From NCBI RefSeq assembly GCF_001593285.1, contig NZ_CP012529.1:1860001-1924000 (forward strand): 64,000 nt of DNA. The letters run 5' to 3'. The translations under genes were made by a program, and so were the position numbers. This document shows, one piece after another, positions 1 through 8,707 of this stretch (position 1 is the first letter of the stretch; every line of letters starts with the position of its first letter). The DNA comes from Psychrobacter sp. P2G3. GTDB taxonomy: Bacteria > Pseudomonadota > Gammaproteobacteria > Pseudomonadales > Moraxellaceae. Below the pieces are notes generated by a model, which worked only from the letters and a program-made list of their open reading frames with translations, was not told the origin of the DNA and searched no databases.

Positions 1-672
1 GAGTCTATATTTACTCGCTCTGATGACCCAGCTGATCGTCCAGTATTAATGAGTCAAGAGCAGCATCAGCGACGTACTGAGCAAATGCAAGAGTATGAGC
101 GTAATATAGCTGAATTGGCAGCGCAGCTAGATGAGTCAGCGTTAGCAGAGCTTAATGAAGTTGAACAACAGAAACAAAATGAGCTTGATGCTGAGCGCGC
201 TCGACTGAAATCATTTCGAAATACAGAGAACAATCCACCCAAAATCAAACGCCCTAATAATACACAGTCCAATTTAGAGATAGATACTGGTAACTCAAGC
301 AGTGCTGGCAAGAATTTTAGCTTATCCGATGGACAGTCAACGGTATCTGGAAGTACCACTACCTCAGGGCAATCAGCTGGTAGTAATAGCAATGCGTCAG
401 GTGGGAGTCGCGGTGCGAGCAATAGTGAGATTATTAACTTAATCAGACGCAATTATAACCCACCCATAGCGGCTAAGGGTTCAACCCAACGTGCGACGTT
501 AACGATAACAGTCAATAGCAATGGTGATGTGGTCAATGTCTCTGTTTCAGGCTCTGATCCAGCTGTAAACGAAGCTGCTAAACAAGCAGTACTGAGTACC
601 CGTAATTTACCGATTGATACTGACGACCCTAAATATCCTACCTTTACGGTACAGTTCAAGGGCAGTAATTGA
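1..672 (+). CDS. tolA: TolA, C-terminal part (5' end outside window)
   Basis: The reading frame is open from base 1, so this is the 3' part of a longer gene; the ATG at 49 is internal. TolA is the periplasm-spanning protein linking the inner-membrane TolQR motor to TolB and Pal in outer-membrane constriction. Visible are a charged Glu/Gln/Ala-rich helical stretch, a Ser/Gly/Asn-rich linker, and a C-terminal TonB/TolA-like fold starting near SEIINLIRRNYNPP and continuing through RATLTITVNSNGDVVNVSVS. Complete tolB follows 136 bp downstream on the same strand, which supports TolA over TonB. The N-terminal membrane anchor is not in the window. Confidence 0.88.
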   Translation, partial: ESIFTRSDDPADRPVLMSQEQHQRRTEQMQEYERNIAELAAQLDESALAELNEVEQQKQNELDAERARLKSFRNTENNPPKIKRPNNTQSNLEIDTGNSSSAGKNFSLSDGQSTVSGSTTTSGQSAGSNSNASGGSRGASNSEIINLIRRNYNPPIAAKGSTQRATLTITVNSNGDVVNVSVSGSDPAVNEAAKQAVLSTRNLPIDTDDPKYPTFTVQFKGSN

Positions 673-808
673 TAACATAGCAAACTCCTAGTTTATTGCC
701 AATTTCATCTTAAAAAACTTGCGTCAGTTGTGATATTGTCTTACCGTGGTACTCAATTAAAGTATATAAAAAACGATTACCACCTTATTCTAGGAGCTAA
801 ATTCAGTC

Positions 809-2101
809 ATGCGTACTCACAAAAAACTTTTGATTACTTTACTTGCCAGTGCCTCAAGCCTACTTGTTGCTCCTAGCTTATACGCTGCCCCTGTCGTACT
901 AGAATTAGATTATGAGATTCCAGTACAACAAAATCAGGTCGCTTTTGTGCCTTTCGCTGGTGATTCTGTGCTATCGCCCATTATCTTAAACGACTTGAGT
1001 AGAACTGAGCTCAACGTTACTAGCAAAAATTTACCGCAGCAACCGCGTAGTAGTAGCGAGCTCGCTGGGACATTACCAGTATGGCAAAGCTTAGGTATTC
1101 CTTATCTAGTAGTCGGTAGCACCCGTACCAATCGCGGTAAAATCGAGACTAACTATGAAGTGATTGATGTCAAATCTGGTCGCGTGCTTCAAGGTAAGCA
1201 AAGCTTAAGTGCGGATAACAATCAAGAAAGTTTGCGTTATGCAGCGCACGTTATCGCGGATAAAGTTTATGAGCTTGTTACTGGCACGCCGGGTGACTTC
1301 TCAGGGCGTATTGCTTATATTGAAGAGACTGGACGCGGCAAAGATAAGATATCTCGCTTAAAAGTCATGGACGCCGATGGTGAAAACTCTAGAACCATCA
1401 CTGAAGTCACAGGCTCAATATTTTCGCCAGCATGGTCACCTGATGCTTCGCGCATTGCCTATACAGTACAGCGCGACAAATCCTATCCATTAATTTATGT
1501 ACAAAATGTGAGTGGCGGCGCGGCCACTGTTGTTACTCCATATAAAGGCAGTAACCTAAGCCCATCTTTCTCCCCTGACGGTAGTAAAATACTATTCTCC
1601 AGCAGTTTTGAAGGTAGTGCTGATATTTATGAGATGAGCGCAGGTGGTGGCAACCTTAAAAAGCTGACAAACTGGCCAAGCAGTGAAGTGCAACCAAATT
1701 ATGCGCCGGATGGTAAGTCTTTTGTATTTGTTTCTGATAGAGCAGGCTTTAATAAGCCACAAATTTATCGCTATGAGTTTGGCTCAGGTCGGACAACCAA
1801 AGTATCTAATAGTGGTTATGCAACCAGTCCGCAGTTTAGTAGTGACGGCACGCAAATTGCCTTTTTGAGTGGGCGCTCAGCTGCAATTATGAACAGTAAC
1901 GGTGCAGTGACTGCTAATTTGGGTAATACCGGTATTGATGAGGCTCCAAGCTTCTCACCTAATGGTAAGCGTGTGGTATATGCCTCAACTCAAGGCGGGA
2001 AAGGCGTATTAACCATTAAGTCATTAAATGGTGGTGAGTCATTCGGTAAGTCTGGTCAAGGCATTATCCGCTCACCGGTATGGTCAGCCAGCCCGCAATA
2101 A
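809..2101 (+). CDS. tolB: Tol-Pal system periplasmic protein TolB
   Basis: A 430-residue protein with a Sec signal peptide (basic MRTHKK, hydrophobic core, cleavage after about SLYA, residue 26), an N-terminal alpha/beta domain (about 30-160) and a C-terminal six-bladed propeller (about 165-430). The propeller shows repeated WSPDASRIAYT, FSPDGSKILFSS, YAPDGKSFVFVS and FSPNGKRVVYAS motifs typical of TolB. TolB binds Pal and TolA in the periplasm. AGGAGC lies about 10 bases before the ATG. The gene follows tolA and ends at a bidirectional terminator facing a convergent cytochrome operon, so pal is not directly downstream. Confidence 0.96.
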   Translation: MRTHKKLLITLLASASSLLVAPSLYAAPVVLELDYEIPVQQNQVAFVPFAGDSVLSPIILNDLSRTELNVTSKNLPQQPRSSSELAGTLPVWQSLGIPYLVVGSTRTNRGKIETNYEVIDVKSGRVLQGKQSLSADNNQESLRYAAHVIADKVYELVTGTPGDFSGRIAYIEETGRGKDKISRLKVMDADGENSRTITEVTGSIFSPAWSPDASRIAYTVQRDKSYPLIYVQNVSGGAATVVTPYKGSNLSPSFSPDGSKILFSSSFEGSADIYEMSAGGGNLKKLTNWPSSEVQPNYAPDGKSFVFVSDRAGFNKPQIYRYEFGSGRTTKVSNSGYATSPQFSSDGTQIAFLSGRSAAIMNSNGAVTANLGNTGIDEAPSFSPNGKRVVYASTQGGKGVLTIKSLNGGESFGKSGQGIIRSPVWSASPQ

Positions 2102-2130
2102 TTTTATTACTTCGTAACGTTTTAAAAAAA

Positions 2131-2165
2131 AGCATCTGATAACTTATTTATCAGACGCTTTTTTT
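2131..2165. terminator. Bidirectional terminator between tolB and the cytochrome operon
   Basis: An inverted repeat AGCATCTGATAA / TTATCAGACGCT with one mismatch pair and a short loop is flanked by an A run on the left and a T run on the right. It can stop tolB transcription on the plus strand and the cytochrome operon on the minus strand. Confidence 0.85.
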
Positions 2166-2181
2166 GTTTATGATAACAAGC

Positions 2182-2850
2182 TTACTCACTAGGATCCGCA
2201 CCCGGTGGAAATTCATGGCGTAATTGGGCAACGTTAGCCGCAGTGACCGTATCCGTAAATTTATTCAGATCGCTATGCACGTATTGAGTCACAGCCGCTA
2301 TTTGCTCATCATTCATCATACTATGAAAGGATGGCATACCGCGCAAACCATTCATCACAACGCTAATGATATAGTATTTTGATTGCATCTTACTATTATT
2401 GGCTAGCGGCGGATAGTAGCCTGCCCCTTGCGCACCTTCGCCTTTTTGCATATGACAACCCGCGCAGGAGTCCTCATAGAGCTTTTTACCATTCATCGTA
2501 AAAAAGCCTGTTTTACCTTGTGAGCTACCTTCAAATTTTGCGAGCCATTTTTGTAAGTTGGCATCATTCTGCATCTTTGGTATCGAGCTAACATTGACGA
2601 TATTCATAGGCGGGCGGGCAAGCGCTTCTTTCGACATATACACCCCACCCCACGCACCATTATTGCGGCTAGCCTGATTATCAAATAGCACTGGTGCTGA
2701 TTGTTGACTGGCAATAGTGACCGCCTTTTCTTTAGTATATGAACTACAGCCTGATAACGCAGCTGCACCTCCGATAACTAAGATGATTGCTGCTTTACAC
2801 AACTTGAGCGGATGAGATGGTTCAATTGGGTGTAATCTCATCATATCCAT
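2182..2850 (-). CDS. Monoheme cytochrome c lipoprotein, module copy A
   Basis: A 222-residue protein with a lipoprotein signal: hydrophobic AAIILVIGGAAA and lipobox LSGC (Cys35), so probably membrane-anchored and facing the periplasm. One heme c site, CAGCH (129-133), is followed by PPLANNSK and GMPSFH, where Met172 is a plausible axial ligand; this is a class I cytochrome c fold. I start at MDMMRL because TTAGGAGC sits about 6 bases upstream; an upstream ATG at 2877 lacks this. It is the last gene of the minus-strand module triheme cytochrome - flavoprotein - monoheme cytochrome. Its closest relative in the window is the protein at 6235-6873. Its role as immediate electron acceptor of the flavoprotein is inferred. 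Confidence 0.88.
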   Translation of the reverse strand: MDMMRLHPIEPSHPLKLCKAAIILVIGGAAALSGCSSYTKEKAVTIASQQSAPVLFDNQASRNNGAWGGVYMSKEALARPPMNIVNVSSIPKMQNDANLQKWLAKFEGSSQGKTGFFTMNGKKLYEDSCAGCHMQKGEGAQGAGYYPPLANNSKMQSKYYIISVVMNGLRGMPSFHSMMNDEQIAAVTQYVHSDLNKFTDTVTAANVAQLRHEFPPGADPSE

Positions 2851-2899
2851 GATTGCTCCTAAGTTCATTATAGTCATCCTTGCTTAATCGTCACCCTTA

Positions 2900-4501
2900 T
2901 TAGACAAGCTTTTTTGCTTTTTGATGTAACCGCTTAGCTGTATCCATACCGGATAATATTGCGCCTTCTTGCCAAGCTGGAATGTGTGAGCAATGCTCTC
3001 CTGCCAGCACGATTCGATGATCAATGCTGCAAAGCGTCTCGTAATACTGCTCACGGCTAGACTCACTCCAAAGCCCATAGCAACCGAGCGACCATGGGAT
3101 ACGATGCCACGCGACCGAAGTACCCGAGCGGAACTCTTTGGTATATTGCGGATGTATATATTTACCATACTCTAATGCCGCATTAATGCGTTCTTTTGGT
3201 GTTAGAGAATTAAACTTATAGGATGCCTCTCCAAACCCATAAGCTCCCAGTAGTACGCCTGAACCAGTAGTAAACAAGTCTTGTGAAGGATAAGATATTT
3301 GCGAGATAGGCATATCAGTATAAGTGATGCCACCATATATCCATTCATCCTCCTCCCAAAAGCGGCGCTTGAATTCTAAACCTACTTTATAAGAGCTGTC
3401 ATAAGGGACGGCTGCCATCGCTTGCTTCATTGGTGCTGAGACATTGATATCAATTTGGGTTAATACTGATAGTGGAATATTACAAATACACCAATCTGCA
3501 CGTACAGTTTTGGTTTCACTATCGATGTTATTACTATCGACATAATCAACGGTTACACCAGTCTCGTCTTGATAAACTTTGGTGACTTTGGCATTGAACT
3601 TAATCATATCGCGGCATTCACGCGTGAACGCATCACCGATTTTTCCCATACCGCCAACGGGCTGAAACATCGCTGGTTGATGCACATAAACGGTATAGTT
3701 GGCATAGATATCTGACCACATTCCCGAATTTAATAATTTGTCCATTGGTATCGGAGTCGAGGGCTTGGCATCGGGCATCAACCCGCCACCTGGATAAACG
3801 CTATAACCGCGGTGCTTGCTAGTTTCATGGCTTTTGACATAGCGATAATTATTATCAAGAACGCCCCAACCTTTTAAACCTTCTAACAGTTTTTCTTTGT
3901 CTTCTTTATTAACGGTATTATCAAGGCCACCAGTATTAACCGCTTTGGATAACAACTCTGAGACATAACCGCGAATGTCACTTTGCACCTCCCCTAAACG
4001 CTGCGGCGCGCCATTAAAATGATTGGTACGATGCAAATAAGCACGGTCATTGGTTTGAATAAAAGGCTGTAATGCGACTCCGAACTTTTTACAATAATGG
4101 AATACGGCATAATGATGTACAGGCAATCGCCACGGGCCGCCATTAAAATAATTGCCTTTTTTAAAGTCGCAAGTGACCTCAGCTCCACCCAGCTCTGTAT
4201 ATTTGTCACCGCTGTTTAATGTCCAACTGCGTCCACCACCGCGATTTTGGTACTCAAGAACAGTCACTTTATAGCCCGCTTTACGTAACTCATAAGCCGC
4301 AGTGAGACCACCCAAGCCTGCCCCAAGGATAACGATACTTGCTCCAGCAGGCGCGCCCTTGAGATTCATTTCTTGCTTAAAGCTAGATTCAGACGCAAAG
4401 CCCAGCGTGGTCATCGCCTGATACATGGCTGTTGCTCCAGCAGTTTTGCCAATCATTGACAGCAGTTGCCGCCGTGTGGGTGATTGAAGCATATCGTTCA
4501 T
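2900..4501 (-). CDS. FAD-dependent amine-oxidase-family flavoprotein, module copy A
   Basis: A 533-residue flavoprotein. The N-terminus has TRRQLLSMIG followed by a small-residue hydrophobic stretch, resembling a Tat signal. A Rossmann FAD site follows: GASIVILGAGLGGLTAAYEL (about 53-72) with VLEYQNRGGGR and RSW. The C-terminal FAD region VLAGEHCSHIPAWQEGAILS (about 500-519) is typical of flavin amine oxidases. It lies between a triheme and a monoheme cytochrome c gene, so I infer a dehydrogenase passing electrons to cytochrome c. In that family NicA2 of Pseudomonas putida is known to use a cytochrome c instead of oxygen. Substrate unknown: amine or amino acid are candidates. Paralogue at 6906-8507 differs at 8 of the first 100 residues by my count. 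Confidence 0.88.
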   Translation of the reverse strand: MNDMLQSPTRRQLLSMIGKTAGATAMYQAMTTLGFASESSFKQEMNLKGAPAGASIVILGAGLGGLTAAYELRKAGYKVTVLEYQNRGGGRSWTLNSGDKYTELGGAEVTCDFKKGNYFNGGPWRLPVHHYAVFHYCKKFGVALQPFIQTNDRAYLHRTNHFNGAPQRLGEVQSDIRGYVSELLSKAVNTGGLDNTVNKEDKEKLLEGLKGWGVLDNNYRYVKSHETSKHRGYSVYPGGGLMPDAKPSTPIPMDKLLNSGMWSDIYANYTVYVHQPAMFQPVGGMGKIGDAFTRECRDMIKFNAKVTKVYQDETGVTVDYVDSNNIDSETKTVRADWCICNIPLSVLTQIDINVSAPMKQAMAAVPYDSSYKVGLEFKRRFWEEDEWIYGGITYTDMPISQISYPSQDLFTTGSGVLLGAYGFGEASYKFNSLTPKERINAALEYGKYIHPQYTKEFRSGTSVAWHRIPWSLGCYGLWSESSREQYYETLCSIDHRIVLAGEHCSHIPAWQEGAILSGMDTAKRLHQKAKKLV

Positions 4502-4582
4502 TATATTGTCCTTGTAATAAAGCAGGCGTGCATAGCATTAGATACTGATAAGCGTTTTTGTGATCTGTCTTGATGCTTACAC

Positions 4583-5911
4583 TTACTTCAGTATGCGTTT
4601 AACATCAGTGGCGCTAACATCGCTGTTTGGCAGTCCACCGAAACTAACTCGCACATAATTGGCGATACTGGCAATTTGAGCATGAGTTAATTCTTTTGAA
4701 AAACCTGGCATCTTCGGCGCTGTATTTAGTGCGCCTTTAGCGCCATAGGCAATGACATTAATCAGCGCATCTGGCTTAGCACGGCGAATGCTGGTTAGTC
4801 CTACGATAGAGGCATAACGTGCATCAGGCTGGGCGTAACCATCGACACCATGACAACTGGCGCAAACAGCAAGATACAATGCTTTTGACGAGCTGCTATT
4901 AGCGTTGATACTGGTATTGGCTTTTGCTTGCGCTAAATAGTCTTTTTGCTCAAGTAAGTTGTAAGTAATAGAGTCACTGGCTGGACGTGGCAAACGTGAG
5001 ACATGCACTGGTATTAAGTAATCATCAGTCTTGATGGCCGGTATTACCTTTAGATAATCGGCGATTGCTATCAAGTCTTCATCGGTTAAATAGCGAGTAC
5101 TGTGCGCGACTGCCTCACCCATTGGCCCACCAGCATACGCACGTTTATCAAGCTTTCCAGTACGTAAATAAATACTAATGTCTTGCTCACTCCAGCGACC
5201 AATCCCGCTATCGTTGTCAGGCGTAATGTTTGGTGCATACCATTTACCAAGCAGCGCACCAGATAAATACTTGTCTTTATTAAGACCCTGAGTAAGGTTG
5301 CGTGGTGTATGACATGTGCCACAGTGCTCTAAATTATTGACTAGATATTCACCACGTTGCTGCGTTTGGGTAAGACCTTGACGGTTTTCAGTAGAAGGTA
5401 CGTTGATGACGTTCCAAGCTAACATCAAACTGCGAATATTTAATGGAAATGGTAATTTAGTGGTTTTTTCAGGTGGTTTATCAACGACTGGTACAGTTTG
5501 AAAATAAGCAAATAATGCACTGATATCGTCATCAGTCATCCCATGATAGGACGGATATGGCATGGCAGGATAAAGCTGGTAACCCGGTGCACGTCCCTTG
5601 CGCAGAGCTTTTGTAAAATCAGCTTCGGTATAATTGCCAATGCCATAACGTTTAGAAGGTGTGATGTTGGTCGAATAAATATTGCCGATAGGCGTTTCAA
5701 TCGCTACGCCGCCACTATAGTCTTCACGATGACAAGCCATACAGTCAGCGGTACGCGCAACATAAGCACCGCGATTAGCGAGAGGACTATTTGCTGGGCT
5801 AACATTGGGTAAAGTTGCACTAGGAATAGGAAAGCTTATCTCTTTAGCCATCAAAGTGCTAGAGGCCATACTAAATGCAAGTGCTGACAACAGCACAGAA
5901 AACGGCTTCAT
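4583..5911 (-). CDS. Triheme cytochrome c, module copy A (no C-terminal anchor)
   Basis: A 442-residue exported protein with a Sec signal ending near STLMA (residue 22) and three heme c sites: CMACH (57-61), CGTCH (197-201) and CASCH (350-354). The arrangement matches cytochrome subunits of membrane dehydrogenases (AdhB/gluconate-dehydrogenase type), which carry electrons to ubiquinone. The start was set at MKPFSV because AAGGA lies 8 bases upstream and the paralogue begins the same way. It is the first gene of module copy A. Unlike the paralogue at 8708-10147, it ends soon after the third heme domain, at DVKRILK, and has no C-terminal membrane helix, so it may be soluble in the periplasm. 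Confidence 0.9.
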   Translation of the reverse strand: MKPFSVLLSALAFSMASSTLMAKEISFPIPSATLPNVSPANSPLANRGAYVARTADCMACHREDYSGGVAIETPIGNIYSTNITPSKRYGIGNYTEADFTKALRKGRAPGYQLYPAMPYPSYHGMTDDDISALFAYFQTVPVVDKPPEKTTKLPFPLNIRSLMLAWNVINVPSTENRQGLTQTQQRGEYLVNNLEHCGTCHTPRNLTQGLNKDKYLSGALLGKWYAPNITPDNDSGIGRWSEQDISIYLRTGKLDKRAYAGGPMGEAVAHSTRYLTDEDLIAIADYLKVIPAIKTDDYLIPVHVSRLPRPASDSITYNLLEQKDYLAQAKANTSINANSSSSKALYLAVCASCHGVDGYAQPDARYASIVGLTSIRRAKPDALINVIAYGAKGALNTAPKMPGFSKELTHAQIASIANYVRVSFGGLPNSDVSATDVKRILK

Positions 5912-6234
5912 AATAAACATCCTTGTATGTCACCTATATAATGTTTAGCAAATAACGTTGAGGCAACTCTACTAAAATAAAACTATTTCACTGAAATTGC
6001 TTGCTTAATTATCTATCAAGCACGTTTTTTTACAAAGACTCAGGAATAAAACATCTGAAGGAATAGCTGCATTTTAAGCCGTTTTTAATAGCTATCACCT
6101 CTAATATTTAGTCGAATTCTAGTAATAGCCAGCAATAAAATAGCGTCCAATAATATTACTGGACGCTTTTTTGTTGAGCTTTTTATTGATTACTATTGTT
6201 AGTTATTACCTAAGTAAGATTAATTATGACAAAC
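5912..6234. other. Spacer between the two module copies
   Basis: This 323-bp stretch separates the end of module copy B from the start of copy A. It holds the hairpin at 6141-6172 and presumably the promoter of copy A. I see no open reading frame of interest and no clear duplication end sequence. Confidence 0.6.
6141..6172. terminator. Hairpin terminator downstream of module copy B
   Basis: The inverted repeat AGCGTCCAATAAT / ATTACTGGACGCT, with one mismatch, is flanked by T-rich sequence on both sides (TTTTTT rightwards, ATTTTATT leftwards). It lies 60-95 bases beyond the stop of the minus-strand monoheme cytochrome, so it most likely separates the two modules into different transcripts. 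Confidence 0.75.
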
Positions 6235-6873
6235 TTATTCGCTTGGATCATAACCTGGTGGGTTGGCATGCCTTAGCTGTGCCACATCTTTAGCAGTAAC
6301 GGTCTGCTTAAAACCATTTAGATCATTGACGACATACTGAGTAACAGCTGCCATTTGCTCATCGTTCATCATCATGTGAAATGACGGCATTCCGCGAAAG
6401 CCATTAATTAAGATATCAATAATATAGTGTTTCGACTGCATTTTACTATTATTTGCTAGCGGTGGGTAATAGCCTGCCCCATAAGCGCCCTGACCTTCAT
6501 GCATATGACAACCTGCACAAGAGTCGTGATATAGTTTGGCGCCATTGGTAGTAATAAAGGCATTTGAACCTTCAAACTTGGTTTCCCACTCTGCAATACT
6601 TGGATCGTTTTCCATGCTTGGCAGTGAGCTGTCATCAACGATGTTGATATTGGGCGCTCTTAATTCATCACGAGTCATATACACGCCGCCCCAAGCCCCA
6701 GTATTACGACTGGCTTGATTATCAGCCGGTTGCACAGTGTCTTGTTTACTAGCCAGTGTCTCTACATCATCTGCTTGTTGGCTACAGCCTAACAATACTG
6801 CAGTGCTTATCCCACTAAGCAACATCATATTGAGCATTCTGGATGTCATGTTTTTTATGCTTATATTGTCCAT
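6235..6873 (-). CDS. Monoheme cytochrome c lipoprotein, module copy B
   Basis: A 212-residue lipoprotein cytochrome with lipobox LLGC (Cys30), one heme c motif CAGCH, and downstream PPLANNSKMQSK and GFRGMPSFHMM where Met may ligate heme iron. I start at MDNISIK because AGAGG lies about 5 bases upstream; an in-frame ATG at 6906 overlaps the flavoprotein stop codon as TAATG and could also initiate, giving translational coupling. It is strongly similar to the protein at 2182-2850 from DNQASRN onward and much less similar in the signal region. By position and family it is a periplasm-facing electron carrier for the flavoprotein upstream of it. Confidence 0.88.
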   Translation of the reverse strand: MDNISIKNMTSRMLNMMLLSGISTAVLLGCSQQADDVETLASKQDTVQPADNQASRNTGAWGGVYMTRDELRAPNINIVDDSSLPSMENDPSIAEWETKFEGSNAFITTNGAKLYHDSCAGCHMHEGQGAYGAGYYPPLANNSKMQSKHYIIDILINGFRGMPSFHMMMNDEQMAAVTQYVVNDLNGFKQTVTAKDVAQLRHANPPGYDPSE

Positions 6874-6905
6874 GATAGCCTCTGAATTTATTATAGTTAT
6901 CAACA

Positions 6906-8507
6906 TTAACCAAGCATTTTTGCTTTTTGGTGTAAGCGATTGGCTGCATCAATGCCAGATAGAATAGCGCCCTCCTGCCATGCAGGAATGTGTGAGCAGT
7001 GCTCACCTGCCAGTACAATACGGTTGTCAATACTACACAACTGATCATAATACTGCTCACGGCTTGACTCACTCCAGATACCATAACAACCTAATGTCCA
7101 TGGGATACGGTGCCACACCACTGACGTTCCTGCGCGGAACTCTTTTGGATACTGTGGATGAATGTATTTACCATAAGCAAGTGCAACATTGATACGCTCT
7201 TTTGGGGTTAGCGTGTTGAACTTATAAGAAGTTGGGCCAAAGCCATATGCACCTAGTAACACCCCTGTTCCCGTTTTAAACATGTCTTCTGAAGGGTAAG
7301 CGATTTGCGTGATAGGCATATCAGTATAGGTCAAGCCGCCAAAGATCCACTCGTCTTCTTCCCAAAAACGGCGGTTGAACTCTAGGCCAACTTTATAAGA
7401 GGTGTCATAAGGTACGGCAGCCATTGCCTTTTTCATAGGCTTTGAGACGTTGATATCAATTTGAGTCAATACGGTCAACGGAATATTACAAACACACCAA
7501 TCAGCACGTATAGTCTTGGTTGCCCCATCTGGACTGTTACTATCGACATAATTGACAGTGACGCCACTTTCATCTTGATGAATCTTGGTGACTTTGGCAT
7601 TAAACTCAATCATATCGCGGCACTCGCGGGTGAACGCATCGCCGATTTTACCCATACCGCCTACTGGCTGGAACATTGTTGGTTGATGGCCATAAGTCAT
7701 ATGATTGCTATAGATATCTGACCACATGCCAGAATCTAATATCTCACTGATAGGTAGAGGCTTTGAGGGTTTTTCGTTTGGCATCAAACCACCACCAGGG
7801 AAAACGCTAAAACCACGATGTTTAGTAGTCTCATTACTGGCTCTATAGCGATAGTCTTTGTCTAGCACACCCCAGCCTTTTAGGCCTTCAAGTAACTTCT
7901 CTTTATCCTCAGTATTCACCGAACGATCAAGACCTCCGACGTTAACGGCCTTTGATAGCAGCTCGGCTACGTTACCTTGTATATCGTTTTTTACATCGCC
8001 TAAGCGCTGCGGCACACCGCCAAAGTGAGTAGAGCGATGCAAATAAGCACGGTCATTGGTTTGAACAAAGGGTTGCATCTCAACGCCAAACTTTTTGCAA
8101 TAGTGAAATACTGCATAATGGTGACTTGGCAAACGCCATGGTCCGCCGTTAAAGTAGTTACCCTCTTCAAAATCACAGGTAACCTCTTCACCGCCAAGCT
8201 CAGTATATTTATCGCCGCTATTAAGCGTCCAGCTGCGTCCACCACCACGGTTTTGGAACTCGAGTACCTTGACATCATAACCTGCTTTACGCAACTCATA
8301 GGCAGCAGTAAGGCCGCCAAGACCTGCGCCAAGGATGACGATGCTAGCACCGGGAGGCGCCCCTTTAAGATCCATAGATTCTTTAAAACTAGATTCAGAA
8401 GCGAATCCTAAAGTGGTCATTGCTTGATACATCGCAGTTGCGCCCGCTGTTTTACCGATCATCGAGAGCAGTTGGCGCCGCGTTGGTGATTGAGGCATGT
8501 CATTCAT
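6906..8507 (-). CDS. FAD-dependent amine-oxidase-family flavoprotein, module copy B
   Basis: A 533-residue paralogue of the protein at 2900-4501, identical in length. It has the same TRRQLLSMIG N-terminus resembling a Tat signal, FAD motif GASIVILGAGLGGLTAAYEL, GGGRSWTL, and C-terminal VLAGEHCSHIPAWQEGAILS. Substitutions relative to copy A are spread along the chain, for example DVKVLEF for KVTVLEY and RASNETTKHRGFSVF for KSHETSKHRGYSVY, with conservation concentrated in the cofactor regions. Both copies are intact, so both are probably functional. The gene follows the triheme cytochrome gene after a 200-bp gap and abuts the monoheme gene. Substrate unknown; periplasmic oxidation of an amine or amino acid is the inference. 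Confidence 0.88.
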   Translation of the reverse strand: MNDMPQSPTRRQLLSMIGKTAGATAMYQAMTTLGFASESSFKESMDLKGAPPGASIVILGAGLGGLTAAYELRKAGYDVKVLEFQNRGGGRSWTLNSGDKYTELGGEEVTCDFEEGNYFNGGPWRLPSHHYAVFHYCKKFGVEMQPFVQTNDRAYLHRSTHFGGVPQRLGDVKNDIQGNVAELLSKAVNVGGLDRSVNTEDKEKLLEGLKGWGVLDKDYRYRASNETTKHRGFSVFPGGGLMPNEKPSKPLPISEILDSGMWSDIYSNHMTYGHQPTMFQPVGGMGKIGDAFTRECRDMIEFNAKVTKIHQDESGVTVNYVDSNSPDGATKTIRADWCVCNIPLTVLTQIDINVSKPMKKAMAAVPYDTSYKVGLEFNRRFWEEDEWIFGGLTYTDMPITQIAYPSEDMFKTGTGVLLGAYGFGPTSYKFNTLTPKERINVALAYGKYIHPQYPKEFRAGTSVVWHRIPWTLGCYGIWSESSREQYYDQLCSIDNRIVLAGEHCSHIPAWQEGAILSGIDAANRLHQKAKMLG

Positions 8508-8707
8508 AATAATGTCCTTAAGTAGACTGTCGTGCGTGACGGTGTGGCAGTAGGCACTTCTCTTATTATTAGTTTGGCTTATATGCTCTGTATCTTATGC
8601 CAAGCTCTATTCCTCTGCCGTCTTGCACTTAATCTATGTCTTGTAATAAGCGTCTCATACGCATTTATAAGATTACTTGCTTGGTTGTCTGAACAAATCA
8701 ATTCCAA

